From Mercenaria mercenaria (Eukaryota > Mollusca > Bivalvia > Venerida > Veneridae), in the NCBI RefSeq assembly GCF_021730395.1, contig NC_069366.1, positions 83,307,001 to 83,371,000 of the forward strand: a stretch of 64,000 nt of DNA, given 5' to 3'. Below are positions 18,759-30,522 of this stretch, piece after piece. The notes beneath the pieces are model-generated. The model did no database searches and had not been told where the DNA came from. It saw nothing but the letters and a program-made list of their open reading frames with translations. Position numbers and translations under genes: made by a program. Numbering within the stretch: position 1 is the first letter of the stretch; every line of letters starts with the position of its first letter.

Positions 18759-21304
18759 CGTTTGTTTCCTTATCTGAAAGTAGAACGTCATAAAATCACT
18801 TATTGAATACCAGGAATAGTGGGTTTTTTTCAGGAGTGGTAGTGGGATTTTTTGTTTCTTTGTGTTACTAAGAGCTCCAGTTTCAAAATTTTGAGGGTCA
18901 AGACAGCTGAAAATTCATAAAGAAAACTACAGAACCACAATCAGAGAAAAAGTATTGTGTCTATCTGAGATATTTAAAATGTGCCCTTTACCAACCATCA
19001 AGTTTTTAATTAACTTTGATCTGTAACTAAACAAGACACAAATGAAGAAAGCCTTTCTAACTGATGTGGCAATAAACCAAAAATATGGTGGTGTGCCAGA
19101 TAGGAAGAATACAATATTCATCCGCAGAAAAGGTCTTTCTTAAATATTCATGAATAAATCACGTTTTGTTTATATTAATACACGCAGATAAATTAAATTG
19201 ACAATTAAAACCTTTACCTCAAAATACAGTTCTATCCATTCAAATATAATTGAAATATTCATAAAAAGTTCATGTTTGTTTTTGTTATTACACTACAATT
19301 TTAGTATATAATTCGTAAATAAAAACACTATGAGTCTGCAAAAAATTTAAATCACAATATAAAACTTAAATATTTACATATTTTTATGGCCCAAATGCTA
19401 TACACTAAACAAAAATAATGCGCACCTAATGTAGATAAGATTGCGCTATTGAATGCCCGCGTACAAAAAAAGACATTTGACCCAAGCGCGTTTAATGAGA
19501 ATTGGTTTAAGGATATACAAAAGTACGGTTCTTTTTTGTTTTTCGGCGGTTATAAATCAATATCCCAAAATGGTATTTGAGACATGGATCACGAATTTAA
19601 AAGAGATCGAGTAATTCAAGACTTACTTTAATCAAAAGAGTAATCTGTTTGACAGCGAAAGTGTCAAACTCTTGAATTTCAGACCTATATGAATTACCAC
19701 TGCGTATAAAAGATCAAAGCGACTTACGAATGATTTTGAATTTTAGCCCTGTTTTAAGTTTTTATAACTTTATTTTTTTTAACCACCAATTTGAAAATAT
19801 CGCCTGAAGACCGTTATAACTTTGGGTCCAGTTAAAAGTTTTTGTTTGTTTGTTTTATATAAGCTTCTTTGTAGTCGCCACCGGTAACTCATACGGGCGA
19901 CTCCTCCAGAAGACTGTTAACAGATTTAGCTTGAAGGTAGTGCAAGGTACGATAAGCACGGCATTTCCTGAAGCTTCTCTGGTTCCTAATATAGCATGAC
20001 AGGTGTAAAGCACCCATATCCAGGGCTCAGAATGTTAGATATTACAGCTGAAGGATTAAAAGTTTAAAACTCGCGACTCTTGAGTCAACACTGTTTATAC
20101 TTCCCGGAAAGTGAACACATTTAGTTGTCCACTAGTGACCTTTGTCCGTCTGTCACATGTTTTTTTCTCTCTGAATAATGCAATTTGAAATATTAATTGA
20201 TGGCAACGAGAGTTACGTACAAAACGCAAGAACCATAACTCCACCGTGAAGGCAACTTCTTTGCATGGAACTTACAATATGCACTTCCTTTTCCTGTGAA
20301 TAACCAATCACAGATTCTGACAAATATAAATAGTCTTTTGTGTGACCATTTCTAAAATCTGATATTTCTAAAATTTAGATTTGTTTGTCTCTTTTTTTTT
20401 AGATTTAGATTTGTTTGTCTTTATGAATATTAAGCCAAAGTCACAACCCACCTCTTAATTGTTTTCTTGTAAACATGCAAGAGTTCTAAAACTTGCAGCC
20501 AATATTAACCATAACCAAGGAAGTACAGAGCATATTTTATAACTAAAAGAAAGCACATAAATTATCATTAAAATGTCTACCATCTAATAATTATAAACAA
20601 CATTACAAACCGTGACTGTTTTATTAATTCCACTCTTTTGACATAAAGCACGATCATTCAGTATTTAAATTCATGGCGGATTTAACATACAGTTGATTTT
20701 TAAATAAGATTAAATATGATACGTATCATACTGTTCAATCGATCTTCGATCAGGATAATATACTAGCGTTATGTACATGTAGTTAATATTCCGAAATGGT
20801 CTTATTTACACAATGGATGAGGAATTTCTTTATTTTTTGATGAAATGTTATTGTTAAAATTTCAATAATACAGAAACTACTTCTTTCTTGACACTCAGCA
20901 TAATAAAATTGCTGATTTAACAAATTAAATCGAAGGGGCGATTTGTAAGGCACAACCTATATAATTTTTGTCTGTTTGGAAGTTTATTCTAACATAAAAT
21001 TGCTGTTCTTGTCACTTGTTGGGGTGTTTTAACAGAAGAGAAAACGTGTGTTAACAGAGAGATTCTCGCGCTCACGTGCTGTTAAAACATCTTCTTATAT
21101 AATTGCGGTCCGTGGCAAAGCGTAAACGCATTACGGCCCAAAAACGGGTAATTCAAAAGGAAATGACGTCAGCGTCAATGTGAAAAAAACAAAAAACAAC
21201 ACAACGCAGACATTCCCGCGCGTTTCGTGGAAATTTAATGATGTTCAGGGATAATTTATTCGTTTATTATTTTTTTACGTATTTTATGTTAGAATAGCGT
21301 TAAC
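18759..21304. other. Intergenic, no gene recognised
   Basis: Holds the probable 5' UTR splice acceptor of the orphan gene (18774-18775), and its promoter presumably lies further right. Otherwise AT-rich with no ORF over 70 codons, RNA gene or clear repeat. A short direct repeat TTTAGATTTGTTTGTCT occurs twice at 20376 and 20402. A palindromic TGACGTCA lies at 21164. Confidence 0.45.
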
Positions 21305-21681
21305 GCATGTTCATTTCGTATTATAACTTCTTCAGAATCCCTCGGGATTTAGTTTTAGTTTAATCATATTTTATTGTAATTATCACACAAGACATTATCG
21401 TAAATGTACACCAAGACAATAATATACAGATACATATGTACATATATATACAACAGCAAACTATCATTACATCAAGACATATATAATACTACTGTACATT
21501 AAGAAATATTCGGTAACTATGCAAAGGTGCGATAATATAAAAGGGTTGGACCACAAGTTTTGCCAACACTAGAAATCGGTACGTCCCTGAATCGGGAAAC
21601 GTTGGTACCCTCGCCCTACCGGGCTCGTGCACCAATACATCCCTCGGGATTCTGCAAATGTTATTACACGAAAAAACATGC
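21305..21681. mobile_element. MITE-like element with roughly 45-bp terminal inverted repeats
   Basis: The left end starts GCATGTTCATTTCGTATTAT and runs to CAGAATCCCTCGGGATT near 21350. The right end, read in reverse complement, is GCATGTTTTTTCGTGTAATA and runs to CAGAATCCCGAGGGATG. Total length 377 bp, no ORF, AT-rich interior. A target duplication is not evident, so the superfamily is not assigned. Confidence 0.6.
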
Positions 21682-22589
21682 TTTATCCCTACATACTAGT
21701 TAGTACTTAGATTTCGCGCTTTAAAACGTTTCTTTAGTTCCGTGTTTTCATGCAGTGTGTGAAATTGCAAATTTACATTTTTTTGCTTTTACCTTAAACA
21801 TCTTTTGATAAAAAAGAATTAAACGAAAATTTGGAAGGGAACTTCGCGCGCTATTATCGCATTTTTTATGAATGATGAAAACAAAATTCAATGGCAATAA
21901 CTGGATTCCTTAACAGACAGTTTCAGTAGCCGCATCCGTTTTCGCGTTAGCACGTATGTGCGTCAGTTTTCACGTGATCACGCATGCGTGACAGTTTTCG
22001 TGTTAGAATATGCATGCGCGTCAATCGTTATCTTCATGTCCTCGACGGTAGTTATACTATTAATATATGAAGGTTTGTGATAAGAAATATGGTCTGTCCA
22101 AAACACCTCGATGCCTTCTTTGAGAATTAAATTTCACTATTTAACTACTGTATTAATAGATTAATTTAATAGATACAGTAAGTCTAATGCATTCTGGTCA
22201 CCATAACTGAAAACGATTTTAAAATCGGTCAATTATATGTCTTATTTCATGACTCGAGGTGGAACTGAGGGTGGCAGGGCGGCTAGAGAAAGAAATCATG
22301 TTTAAAGATAGCATCTCAGTTTCAATATGTACATACCCACGATCATGAAATAGGTGAAATGATATATATATATATATATATCTCATAATCGTGAAGTAAC
22401 CCACTTCTATCCATGTCATGTAGGTCATTTACAGATAAGCAATTTCAATTATTCGTGTAATCGTGATTTAAAGGGCAGTCACAAAATTGAAGGAATGTTC
22501 AAGGCAAATATAACCCGTTTTTAATTTTTCACCATTCTCTGTGAGTAGATTCATGCAACCTGTCCATTCCTCGGTATCTTTTGTTTGTT
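21682..22589. other. Intergenic with a TA microsatellite
   Basis: A (TA)n run lies at 22362-22382, inside a short inverted pair (CATGATCGTGGGT-type at 22333 and CTCATAATCGTGAAGT at 22382). A tandem-like patch GTTTTCACGTGATCACGCAT / TTTTCGTGTTAGAATATGCA lies at 21968-22020. No gene is supported. Confidence 0.4.
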
Positions 22590-23235
22590 GCTGTTGTTAA
22601 CGTTGCGACCTTCCATAAGTCTTTGTCTGTGCCGTGTGGAAGCCGTAAAAAGTCTCCCCGTACATTCAAGCAGAGCTGTTATATTTTGATCTTCAGTCAG
22701 AACGTTCAGCATGACTTTTATGTCGTGTTATTGGTACTGTTTAGTTTCTCAGCTTGAACATTTCGGCCTTGGTCGTTCCAATACTCCAGCTTTCATAGCT
22801 TTTGGTATTGTATAATCACCCCTTGGTCATGGTCCCTGCTTTTCTTTTTAATTTTGTCTTTTGGTAGTTCCTGTGATATGCAGGCTCCATAACCCCAGAT
22901 CCCGTTTCTAAATTCCAGTTTGTGTAGTTCTACCCATTGTTTTCTCGTTTAGGGCAAAGCCATTATTTTAACTGGGGACAATATGCCGCTTTTCATGGAA
23001 TTACACGCTAGTGTATCATTGAAGTCCACGTGCACTCTATGTTGATGTCACTTGATGTCTCTAAATTGTTCTTGTACTTGTAGCATGTGTAAATGTTGAG
23101 TTCTGCTCAACCCGGGGCTAGAGGGCGTGGGCGGTAGCATGCATTTCCACTACCGTCCGTGAACAGGCTCAATCAAACCGAGCCTGCAACATTTTCGTTT
23201 TTTTTGTCGTGTTGAGCTACCTTTTGGAGTTTCAA
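22590..23235 (+). repeat. Dispersed repeat (GCCTGCAACATTTTCGTTTT family), copy 1
   Basis: Contains AGTTCTGCTCAACCCGGGGC, CCACTACCGTCCGTGAACAG and GAGCCTGCAACATTTTCGTT, found inverted at about 37462-38000 and, shortened, at about 52370-52590. The three copies define the right end as TGTCGTGTTGA followed by GGAGTTTC. Internal short palindromes (AGCCTG/CAGGCTC, GTAGTGG/CCACTAC) suggest a structured non-coding element. No ORF. Confidence 0.72.
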
Positions 23236-23239
23236 CTTT

Positions 23240-23690
23240 TTCTATTTCAAACCAATATCTCTGACATCAGAGTTAAATCAGCTGTTAAATCAACTGAGGC
23301 CTTACCCTTATGGAAGCTGTTTTACAGCATCGCTCACATCACGCCATTTCACGTGTTCTTAATCAAGTATCTCTGACAGCAGTTATCAAATCCACTGAGG
23401 CCTTTTCCTTACTAGTAACCGTTTCCAGCATCTATTACACCAGATGTTAAAGCAACTGTGGCGTGACCTTTTCTGACTTAAAGTCGTTATACAAGTCTTC
23501 AACCAGTATCTCTGAAACCAGTTATCAAATCAGCTGAAGCCTTTCACTTATTACAATTCGTTTTACGAGTCCTAATCCAGTATCTCTGACAACAGTTATC
23601 AAATCCACAGGGGCCTTTTTCTTACCAGAGGTCGTTTTACGAGTTTTTAATCTAGTATCTAAAACGTCACAGAATAACTTGTTTATCAAC
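23240..23690 (+). repeat. Diverged tandem repeat upstream of the ShK gene
   Basis: Four or so copies of a 70-140 bp unit recur at about 23262, 23367, 23508 and 23579, each with AGTATCTCTGACAxCAGTTA, TCAAATCxxCTGAGGCCTTT and TTACGAGT. It ends about 30 bases before the predicted start codon of the ShK gene, so any core promoter must lie within or beyond it, or the first exon is untranslated. Confidence 0.7.
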
Positions 23691-23719
23691 CCTTTCTGCA
23701 AGACGGTGCTTTTACTAAT

Positions 23720-26700
23720 ATGTGTGGTTTTATAAAGTCGTCAGGATGTTTATATTTTGGACTATTATGGATAATGTTTCTTGGAAATACGTTATGTTTT
23801 GTTTTAACAGATGGACTAGGTAATATTCGTTTATCACCCCCAAACCTTTTGCCAAATTATGGGACAACATATTTAGTTCCAATGGCGGACAGAGGTCAAA
23901 CTCAGACAAGAGCGGCCAGTTTCAAGTAAGAGTGGCTGACAATTGTTATCAATTGTATTTATGTTTCCTTACAAATATGGTTGCCAAGTAAGAGAATATG
24001 TAAAATGTATGTCGATTTAGAATGAGTGTGTTTTTATCCTAGATTATCGTTATGCTTACAGACACGCATTCACGGTACTGCGCTGATTCCCCGAAGGCAA
24101 ACTGTTTGTTATTAGACTGTCGCGCCTTCCCAGACGAGGCTTCCAAATTTTGTCCGCGAACATGTGGAATCTGTCGTAAGTTTTTCAGGAACTATAAGAG
24201 GTTTGATATCAAGTGCAATTCATACAACATAAATCGTAACTAAATAAAATCTGTATATAGTAAAGCATAACTTTGTTTGTTATGGTGACTAGATTATAGT
24301 AAGTTAAGCGATAACAATTATTGAAAAAAAAAACAACATTAAAACAAGTACTTAAAACTTTTTCTTTTGTCACAACAGGTGGGTGCGAAGATAATATTAA
24401 CACCGACTGCACGATTTTTTCGAACCAGCTGTTGTGTACAAACTCTCGTTTATTGCAGTCCGCGGCCGAGTTCTGTCCTAAGCACTGCAACTTTTGTAAG
24501 AACGTCTTAAATAATAATTTGTGAATTTGTCAACTTGATAATGAATATTAAGTAATATGATATTGGCAACTGATTTATTCTGCATAACAGATACAAATGG
24601 TAATTTAATCACATATCTTTTTATATTGATTAATACGTACGTCTAAGTGGGCATTCACTGAAACAGATTTCAGGTAATGGTGTGTTTAGGTGTTTTCTAT
24701 GCATCTTTCCTGCACAAGTTCAAGTTAATAACCTTTTCGTTTTCTAAGGTACATTTTTTCTCTGACAACTTTCCTATTTTTAATGTATTTTCCTGTATTT
24801 AAGGTGACAATTCGTTTTATATAATAACTTTCCTGTTTTAAGGCTACCTTTTCAGCAGTTAATATTTCTTGTCTGTCTGTTGTTAAGGTACTCCGTGTGT
24901 TGACGTTGATAGTTATTGTGCGGGACTAGACCAAAACTTATACTGTGATCTACCTCAGGTCGCAACGAATTGTTCAAAGACTTGTCATACATGTAGTAAG
25001 TTTAAAATCATACATTGTGTAGCGGTTCTCGTATCGGGTGGCCTCGGTAGCTCAATTCGTAGAGCGTTGGCACGGTAGGCCGAAGGTCCGAGGTTCGAAT
25101 CCCGGTCGAGGCTGCACATTTTCCTGAGACTGTTACATTTGGGGGCTCGTCCGGGATGCATACCCTTGGAGCCCATGCGGGGCGAAGCAGTTTGGCTGGG
25201 GTGTGCATCTGAATTCGGTTAACAGTCTGCGGCAGACATTGGCCAGGAGTGCCAATGTCTCGCAATAAGAGGGAAGGTGTGTAGCGGTTCTCGTATCGGG
25301 TGGCCTCGGTAGCTCAATTGGTAGAGCGTTGGCACGGTAAGCCGAAGGTCCGAGGTTCGAATCCCGGTCGAGGCTCCACATTTTCCTGAGACTGTTACAA
25401 TTGTTTTAGAGCTACTCATAGACTGAAAGAACACTTACTTTACAAACGGCCTTTATTTCGCATATAGTCTTTATTTGTAAGTCAAAAGACAATGCAAAAG
25501 TTTAATTAGATTTTTAGAAATAAAACTAGTAGCGGTAATCCCCGTTAAACCCAACTGACTACATTTCTACATATAGACAGACTGTTTCAATTTTTAAATC
25601 CTGATTGTTATTTCTTTCAGAAGCGTTTAATGCCACGGAGTTTGTGAATCAATATTATGTCACAAATGCATCTACCACAAGTATATCCACAGCAACAACA
25701 ACAACAACAGCTACGACAACGGCATTAACAACATCATTTACAACGCGAACGACATTACCTCGTTAGTATATCTGTCCAAATATCTTACAGATTCACGTTC
25801 GAAATGTATAATCGTGTAAAGGGATTATCGTGTTGAATAAGACATATTAAGGAGCTATTTTGTATCCTCGTCCGCCGTTCAGACGGTTTTTGTTTACGTT
25901 AGGTCTTAGTCCAACGGTAAAGATACTTAGATATCGTTTATTTCATTTCTTTTTGTAGCTATTGATACAAAAGGGTGCGACAAGTATGGCGTAATAGTAG
26001 GAGTTGCCAAGGGAGACAGCATATCTTACCCTGGGACCTCAACATGTTCCGATGGTACACACCAGCCCAGTGAAGCACTCATTCAGAAATACTGTGGCGC
26101 CCCTAATGTAGTAAATTGGAAAGTTGGCGCGAAGGTATTTCATTTTTTATTTGTTGTGTTTTATGACATCACAGATAACATAGGACTTGCCGGTCTTAGA
26201 GGAGAGCCATGGCACCTTGAGAGTATTACTAACTTTCCGTGAAAAAACAACCACTCTGAACATAATAAAGACAGACTAAGTGAATTCACTAACCAAAATG
26301 CCCAAAATCCGCTATAAATCTGAAAACTGAATTCAAACTTTAAAACATGCAATATTATTATGTCATATTTCTACCAAACGTTTTCGCCAGTTACTAAGAT
26401 CATTTCTATACACCAAAACGCCAAAGTCAGACAAATATCTGCTTCGACAGCGAGTAAAAGGCGGAAAACTCGATTATTATACCTCTCTTTTGTCTACAAT
26501 GATAAAATCCCATTACCCGAGAAAGAGATATTTTGACTATCAAAAACATTTTCAACGTTTTTGACATGTGACCAAGCAAAAGAGACTGTCAGGTCATGTG
26601 ACCGCGCTGATATTTTGAATGTCATATAAGGGCAATTAACTGCTTCAATATTTTAGCCAAAATGATTGCCTACCTTGTACATATATTGTAGTGACGTCAC

Positions 26701-27713
26701 TATTCAATGTGTACACAGGCGATTATCGCGCTAAAGATGAAACTGTTACATTAAATGAATTAAACATTTTTATGTACTTAATTTTGTTCAGTATAATAAA
26801 ATAAATATCATATGGCAACGTGTGTGACATTGATATTGTCCACCCTCGAAACTGAATGTAACACACGCTGCCATATGATATTTATATAATATACGGACAT
26901 ATATAATTCCATCTAAACCAATTATTCGTAATTTCAGAAAAAATATATATTTCAGTCTAGCTTACATAGATACAAATTAATTAAAACTTACAGGTCATAG
27001 AAAACTGCTCAGAGGTACCCCATTACACAGCTATTGCTGCTGTAACATTTGGAGGCTCAACTCTGGCTGGTGTCTTCGTAAAATGTGAAGTCGGTGGATT
27101 TCAGGTAAGTCATCCATTATTAGTTTTCTATAAAACCTAGTGTTTTTTTTGTTCGTAACAAAGTTGATACAGCGGCAGGAAAAGCACTACGTGAAAAAGA
27201 AGACAATGTGTATTTTAATCGTGGTTTCAAAAGAGGCGTTTCCGATGTTGAAAGCACGAAGTAGCAGCATTACTGCGTGAAAAGACGAAACATCGGGATA
27301 CAAAGAGTGGACAACAGCGCCTTGAAACATTATCCTTTCACGCCTGTCTTTCTTTAATCTCGTTATTTTGCTCTTTCGCAAAGAAAACAACCTGTTAGGT
27401 GAATAGATCGACTGAATTGAGACTGACATGTCACCCGCAAGTTATACGCCATGTGGAAAGGCACGGTACAAAATCATTGGACTATTTAACAGAATAGCTG
27501 GGAAAAAAACTTTGGATATACATGTACCTGTAGTGCCGGAATGTGGAAATTATCTGTTCTGAAATTAACATATCATATAGGCTGCATGTTTTATTCTTTC
27601 AGGCGGCTATACAGACATGCGGATCGCAGCTGAAACTTTACCATGTGTCGGCAAGTTCTACGTCGGATATCCCAAGTGCTGATAATTTCGTTATTCTGGA
27701 TTGGAAAAACTGA
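23720..27713 (+). CDS. Secreted three-ShK-domain protein with a BPSL0067-like C-terminal domain (8 exons, 325 aa)
   Basis: Exons: 23720-23819, 24062-24175, 24379-24495, 24888-24995, 25621-25761, 25959-26134, 26994-27104, 27603-27713 (TGA). Lengths sum to 978 nt and all phases agree. Residues 1-26 form a signal peptide (hydrophobic core YFGLLWIMFLGNTLCF). Exons 2-4 each encode one six-Cys ShK domain, ending CPRTCGIC, CPKHCNFC and CSKTCHTC, all bounded by phase-1 introns. Exon 5 is a Thr-rich, probably O-glycosylated linker. Exons 6-8 encode a domain with ALIQKYCGAPNVVNWKVGAK, YTAIAA, FQAAIQTCG and NFVILDWKN, resembling bacterial BPSL0067 (NlpC/P60-related) proteins. The expected catalytic Cys and His positions appear as Ser or Glu and Gln, so it may be inactive. 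A donor at 23926 is an alternative end of exon 1 but breaks the frame. Possible AATTAAA signal at 27772. Function unknown; an extracellular or immune role is inference. Confidence 0.78.
25041..25112 (+). other. tRNA-like sequence in left LTR of the TRIM
   Basis: 72 bases fold as a cloverleaf: acceptor arms GCCTCGG/TCGAGGC, D arm GCTC/GAGC, anticodon stem TTGGC/GCCGA with loop ACGGTAG, and T loop TTCGAAT. Box A (TAGCTCAATTCGTAGAGC) and box B (GGTTCGAATCC) of an internal pol III promoter are present. The T stem pairs poorly and loop position 33 is C, so a working tRNA is unlikely. The nominal anticodon is GGT. Confidence 0.65.
25303..25374 (+). other. tRNA-like sequence in right LTR of the TRIM
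   Basis: Same 72-base cloverleaf as in the left LTR, with box A TAGCTCAATTGGTAGAGC and a perfect box B GGTTCGAATCC. It is duplicated because it is part of the LTR, not because two tRNA genes inserted. The loop ACGGTAA keeps GGT in the anticodon position. Confidence 0.65.
26795..26892. repeat. Small palindromic element in intron 6 of the ShK gene
   Basis: ATAAATATCATATGGCAACG at the left pairs with TGCCATATGATATTTATATA at the right, and the inner arms GTGTGTGAC/GTAACACAC also pair, leaving a loop of about 30 bases. Size and symmetry fit a tiny MITE or a transcribed hairpin. Confidence 0.65.
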
Positions 27714-29214
27714 GCTCTGCTCATTTAAAAACAGAAGTGTTTTCTTCTTTGTTAGTAATGAACTTTGTTGTAATTAAATATGATATAAAAGGAAAAGTAA
27801 CTGTCATTTTATAAGCTGTTCAACTTCTGAAAAAAAATGTTGGCTGTTTTTCCTGTTGCAAAGAACTTTTTATTTACTCTTCCCAGTTAGAACATCCGTT
27901 TCAAAATATACATTAGCCGAGATGAATACGTTAAACACAAGCTTCCTAAACTATGTTTAGCTGGAAGCACCTACACCAGACCAGATAAAAGCTTAAATCA
28001 TGTACATGTCATACCCTACCACTATGTATAATTTGGTGACTCTTTACATTGTATTATTCTTATGATCTGACACATGTACAATACCAGCTTTAATGGTACG
28101 CTTACTTCTAGTCTGGTATAAATGGCTGCGAGTTCGTCGATTTCCAACGTATGGCTCTGAAAAACTTACCCAGACAAATTTTATCAAAAGTATTCCCAAG
28201 AAAATGAACAACAGAAATTACACCATAATTAAGCTAATCGGTGACCTCGGTTGTTATCTAATCAGCTAACTATGAGTAGTCAGACCAAACCCTTTAAAGA
28301 CTAGCTAAAGGTGCGGGGATCCTGCAAAACTGACCAAAAATCAATAAAGCTTGCGAGATATCATTTTCTTCATATTTGGAGTACTTGAAAAATCGTGATC
28401 ATTTTAATAATCTATAGGACAAGACATGGACCAGTAAATGAGAAAAGAATATTTTTAATAATCCGTTTTATTTTCAATTCTCATATAATTAGATATTTTT
28501 TATGAGATCAAAGTAATCAAAAACTAAATCTCAAAACAAATCACACATCAAAACAGTAAATACCATTTCTGGAATGCTTGTAAAATCATAGTATGATCAA
28601 AGAAGTATAAAATACATATTTTATAGCTCTTTGGTATGATCAAATAACCAACTGAAGTGTTCCAAAGTATCAATTGGTTTATAAGAACATGCGATTTTCC
28701 ACTTAAGTAGACAGTGAAATCGACAAGGACTAAAATGTCTTTGTTTTGATTTTAATACTGTGTTATTAAGTAAATTTTAAAGATGATTTACAATATCCAT
28801 GTTCAGTAAGTACCAAATAAAACTTTTCAATATAATTTCATGAAACTTTTTACGTTCTTTGGTGATAAATTTCTGTTGATGAAGCTCTAAGGGCGCACTG
28901 CTCATTATGAAGTATATAGTATGTTCGTCTTTCCCGACGAAACCACACTGCCGACGACCCTGCCGCCGGCTGAGCAAAATATTAATACAAACCATCAAAT
29001 CAAAATCAGCGTAAAAAAGTGAAAACCAATACTCGCCAACTGAGCAGAAGCTAATATAGATAATACTAGAATAAAACACGAAATGGGCGCCCCTACAAAA
29101 TATTAGTTTTTTTTAAAAAATATATCCATATAAAAGTGATAATTACAAAAAAATGCATTTTCTGTATATCTTTGATGTTGTTTGCATTGTGTCGGTAATA
29201 CATGATGAAATTTG
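27714..29214. other. 3' flank of ShK gene and intergenic sequence
   Basis: AATTAAA at about 27772 may serve as polyadenylation signal. The rest is AT-rich with no supported gene. TATGATCAAAGAAGTATAAAA and TATGATCAAATAACCA at 28590-28650 form a weak direct repeat. The frame at 28777-29079 (-) lacks protein-like features. Confidence 0.4.
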
Positions 29215-29497
29215 TTTGTTTGTTTTGGGTTTAACGCCGTTTTTCAACAGTATTTCAGTCATGTAACGGCGGACAGTTAACCTAACCAGTGTTCCTGGAT
29301 TCTGTACCAGTACAAACCTGTTCTTCGCAAGTAACTGCCAACCTCCCCACATGAATCAGAGGTGGAGGACTAACGATTTCAGACACAATGTCGTTTATCA
29401 AATAGTCACGGAGAACATACGCTCCGCCCGAGGATCGAACTCACGACCCCGCGATCCGTAGACCAACGCTCTTACCTACTGAGCTAAGCGGGCGGGC
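29215..29497 (-). mobile_element. tRNA-derived SINE (GGGTTTAACGCCG family), copy 1
   Basis: Read on the minus strand it begins with a tRNA-like head, GCCCGCTTAGCTCAGTAGGT (box A) and GAGTTCGATCC (box B), between 29431 and 29497. A body follows with GTCCTCCACCTCTGATTCAT and GGTACAGAATCCAGGAACAC and ends CGGCGTTAAACCC. Relatives lie at 40436-41215 and 60817-61058, all in the same orientation. Confidence 0.8.
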
Positions 29498-30522
29498 TAC
29501 ATGATGAAATTGAAAGCGTAATAAATTCACTTCTTTCGAAGTTTCAGTACAATAAGCCCGAACTCTATGGGGATTTCAACATAATAGAGCTCACTGTATG
29601 CTATGTATTGAAATGACAGAATTCACTGCATGCATGAGGTAGTTAACGTAATGACACTCGGCAATTTCAGCGCGATTTCGCCATCCTTTGGCCATGACAG
29701 TAAATCATTTTTTTTCATATCAACAGAGATTGCGAAAATCGCATACGTATAGTACGTAAAGAAACGGAAATTGCTGATTGTCATCACGGACCCGTTACCT
29801 CAAGGACAAAACCTGTGACGAAATTTACCTAGATAATGAAATAGTAGCTCGATAAACACATGTTTGTATGAATCATCGAAGGAAACAGAAAGCCAAAGGA
29901 CTTCGGACACTATCATATGCTTCTAGCCTACATTTTAAATGCAAATTTCTCATTAAGTATTTGAACAATACCCAAATCGTTTCGAGTCAATGATAAACCA
30001 ATGTATTAGTTAATTTATTACAGCAGAAACTGATTTGTATCTGTTCCTATCAAGATGTTTTTCTTATTTTATTTGGGCCAGGGTATATTTTCTTGAAAAA
30101 ATATAATGTTTAATTTCCGTAAAAATATAATGTCATCACTTTACGGAAGTTTTAAATATATGAATTCCAGTCGAAAAAAGTGATAAAGTCTGTTTATTTA
30201 AGGAAAAAATAACATTTTAAGATTAAAATCCTATAAATAAATAAAAAAGAGAACGATATTTTTGCAAACAACCTGTACTTGATTTATCTATGTACTGTCC
30301 GTAATGTAAAGTTATTGATGCATTACATGTGTGAATAGGTATACATGTATAAGTGACCGGTCAGTTTTATTGCAGTGGTTCAGGTAGTTATTTAAGTACA
30401 TGTACATGTCTGTATAGCTCTGTTATAAGTGATAACAGATATTTATGTAATAGGCAGTAATCTTATCAAGGCCGTAGGGTGGGTTCTTGCTTGGGATAAG
30501 TACCAGTGGCACAGATAATATT
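29498..30522. other. Intergenic, no gene recognised
   Basis: AT-rich, no ORF, RNA gene or clear repeat on either strand. The only local structure is a short tandem-like GTACATGTACATGT patch near 30395-30410. Confidence 0.4.

Larger units (their letters stand above)
25018..25399 (+). mobile_element. TRIM: LTR element in miniature with tRNA-like LTRs and tRNA-Pro primer-binding site
   Basis: Two 120-bp direct repeats (25018-25137 and 25280-25399), each beginning TGTAGCGG and ending TGTTACA, flank a 142-bp internal part. ATTG duplicates flank it (25014-25017, 25400-25403). Two bases after the left LTR lies TGGGGGCTCGTCCGGGAT (25140-25157), identical to the tRNA-Pro primer-binding site of gammaretroviruses. 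A purine-rich tract precedes the right LTR. No coding region, so it must move in trans. The LTRs differ at about three of 120 positions, so the insertion is recent. It looks structurally whole. Each LTR carries a tRNA-like block. It lies in intron 4 of the ShK gene, sense orientation. LTR-element fossil. Confidence 0.82.

Noticed and set aside
21164-21171. TGACGTCA as a cAMP-response element
   Set aside because: A perfect 8-base palindrome, but with no promoter or gene start nearby, so chance is likely.
23720-23925. Longer exon 1 of the ShK gene ending at the GTAAGA donor 23926
   Set aside because: The frame is good up to that donor, but its phase does not match exon 2; the donor at 23820 does. 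It might still serve an alternative isoform.
25041-25374. Two functional tRNA genes in the ShK intron
   Set aside because: The two blocks lie at the same place in two LTRs, the T stem pairs poorly and the base before the anticodon is C, so they are better read as part of the TRIM.
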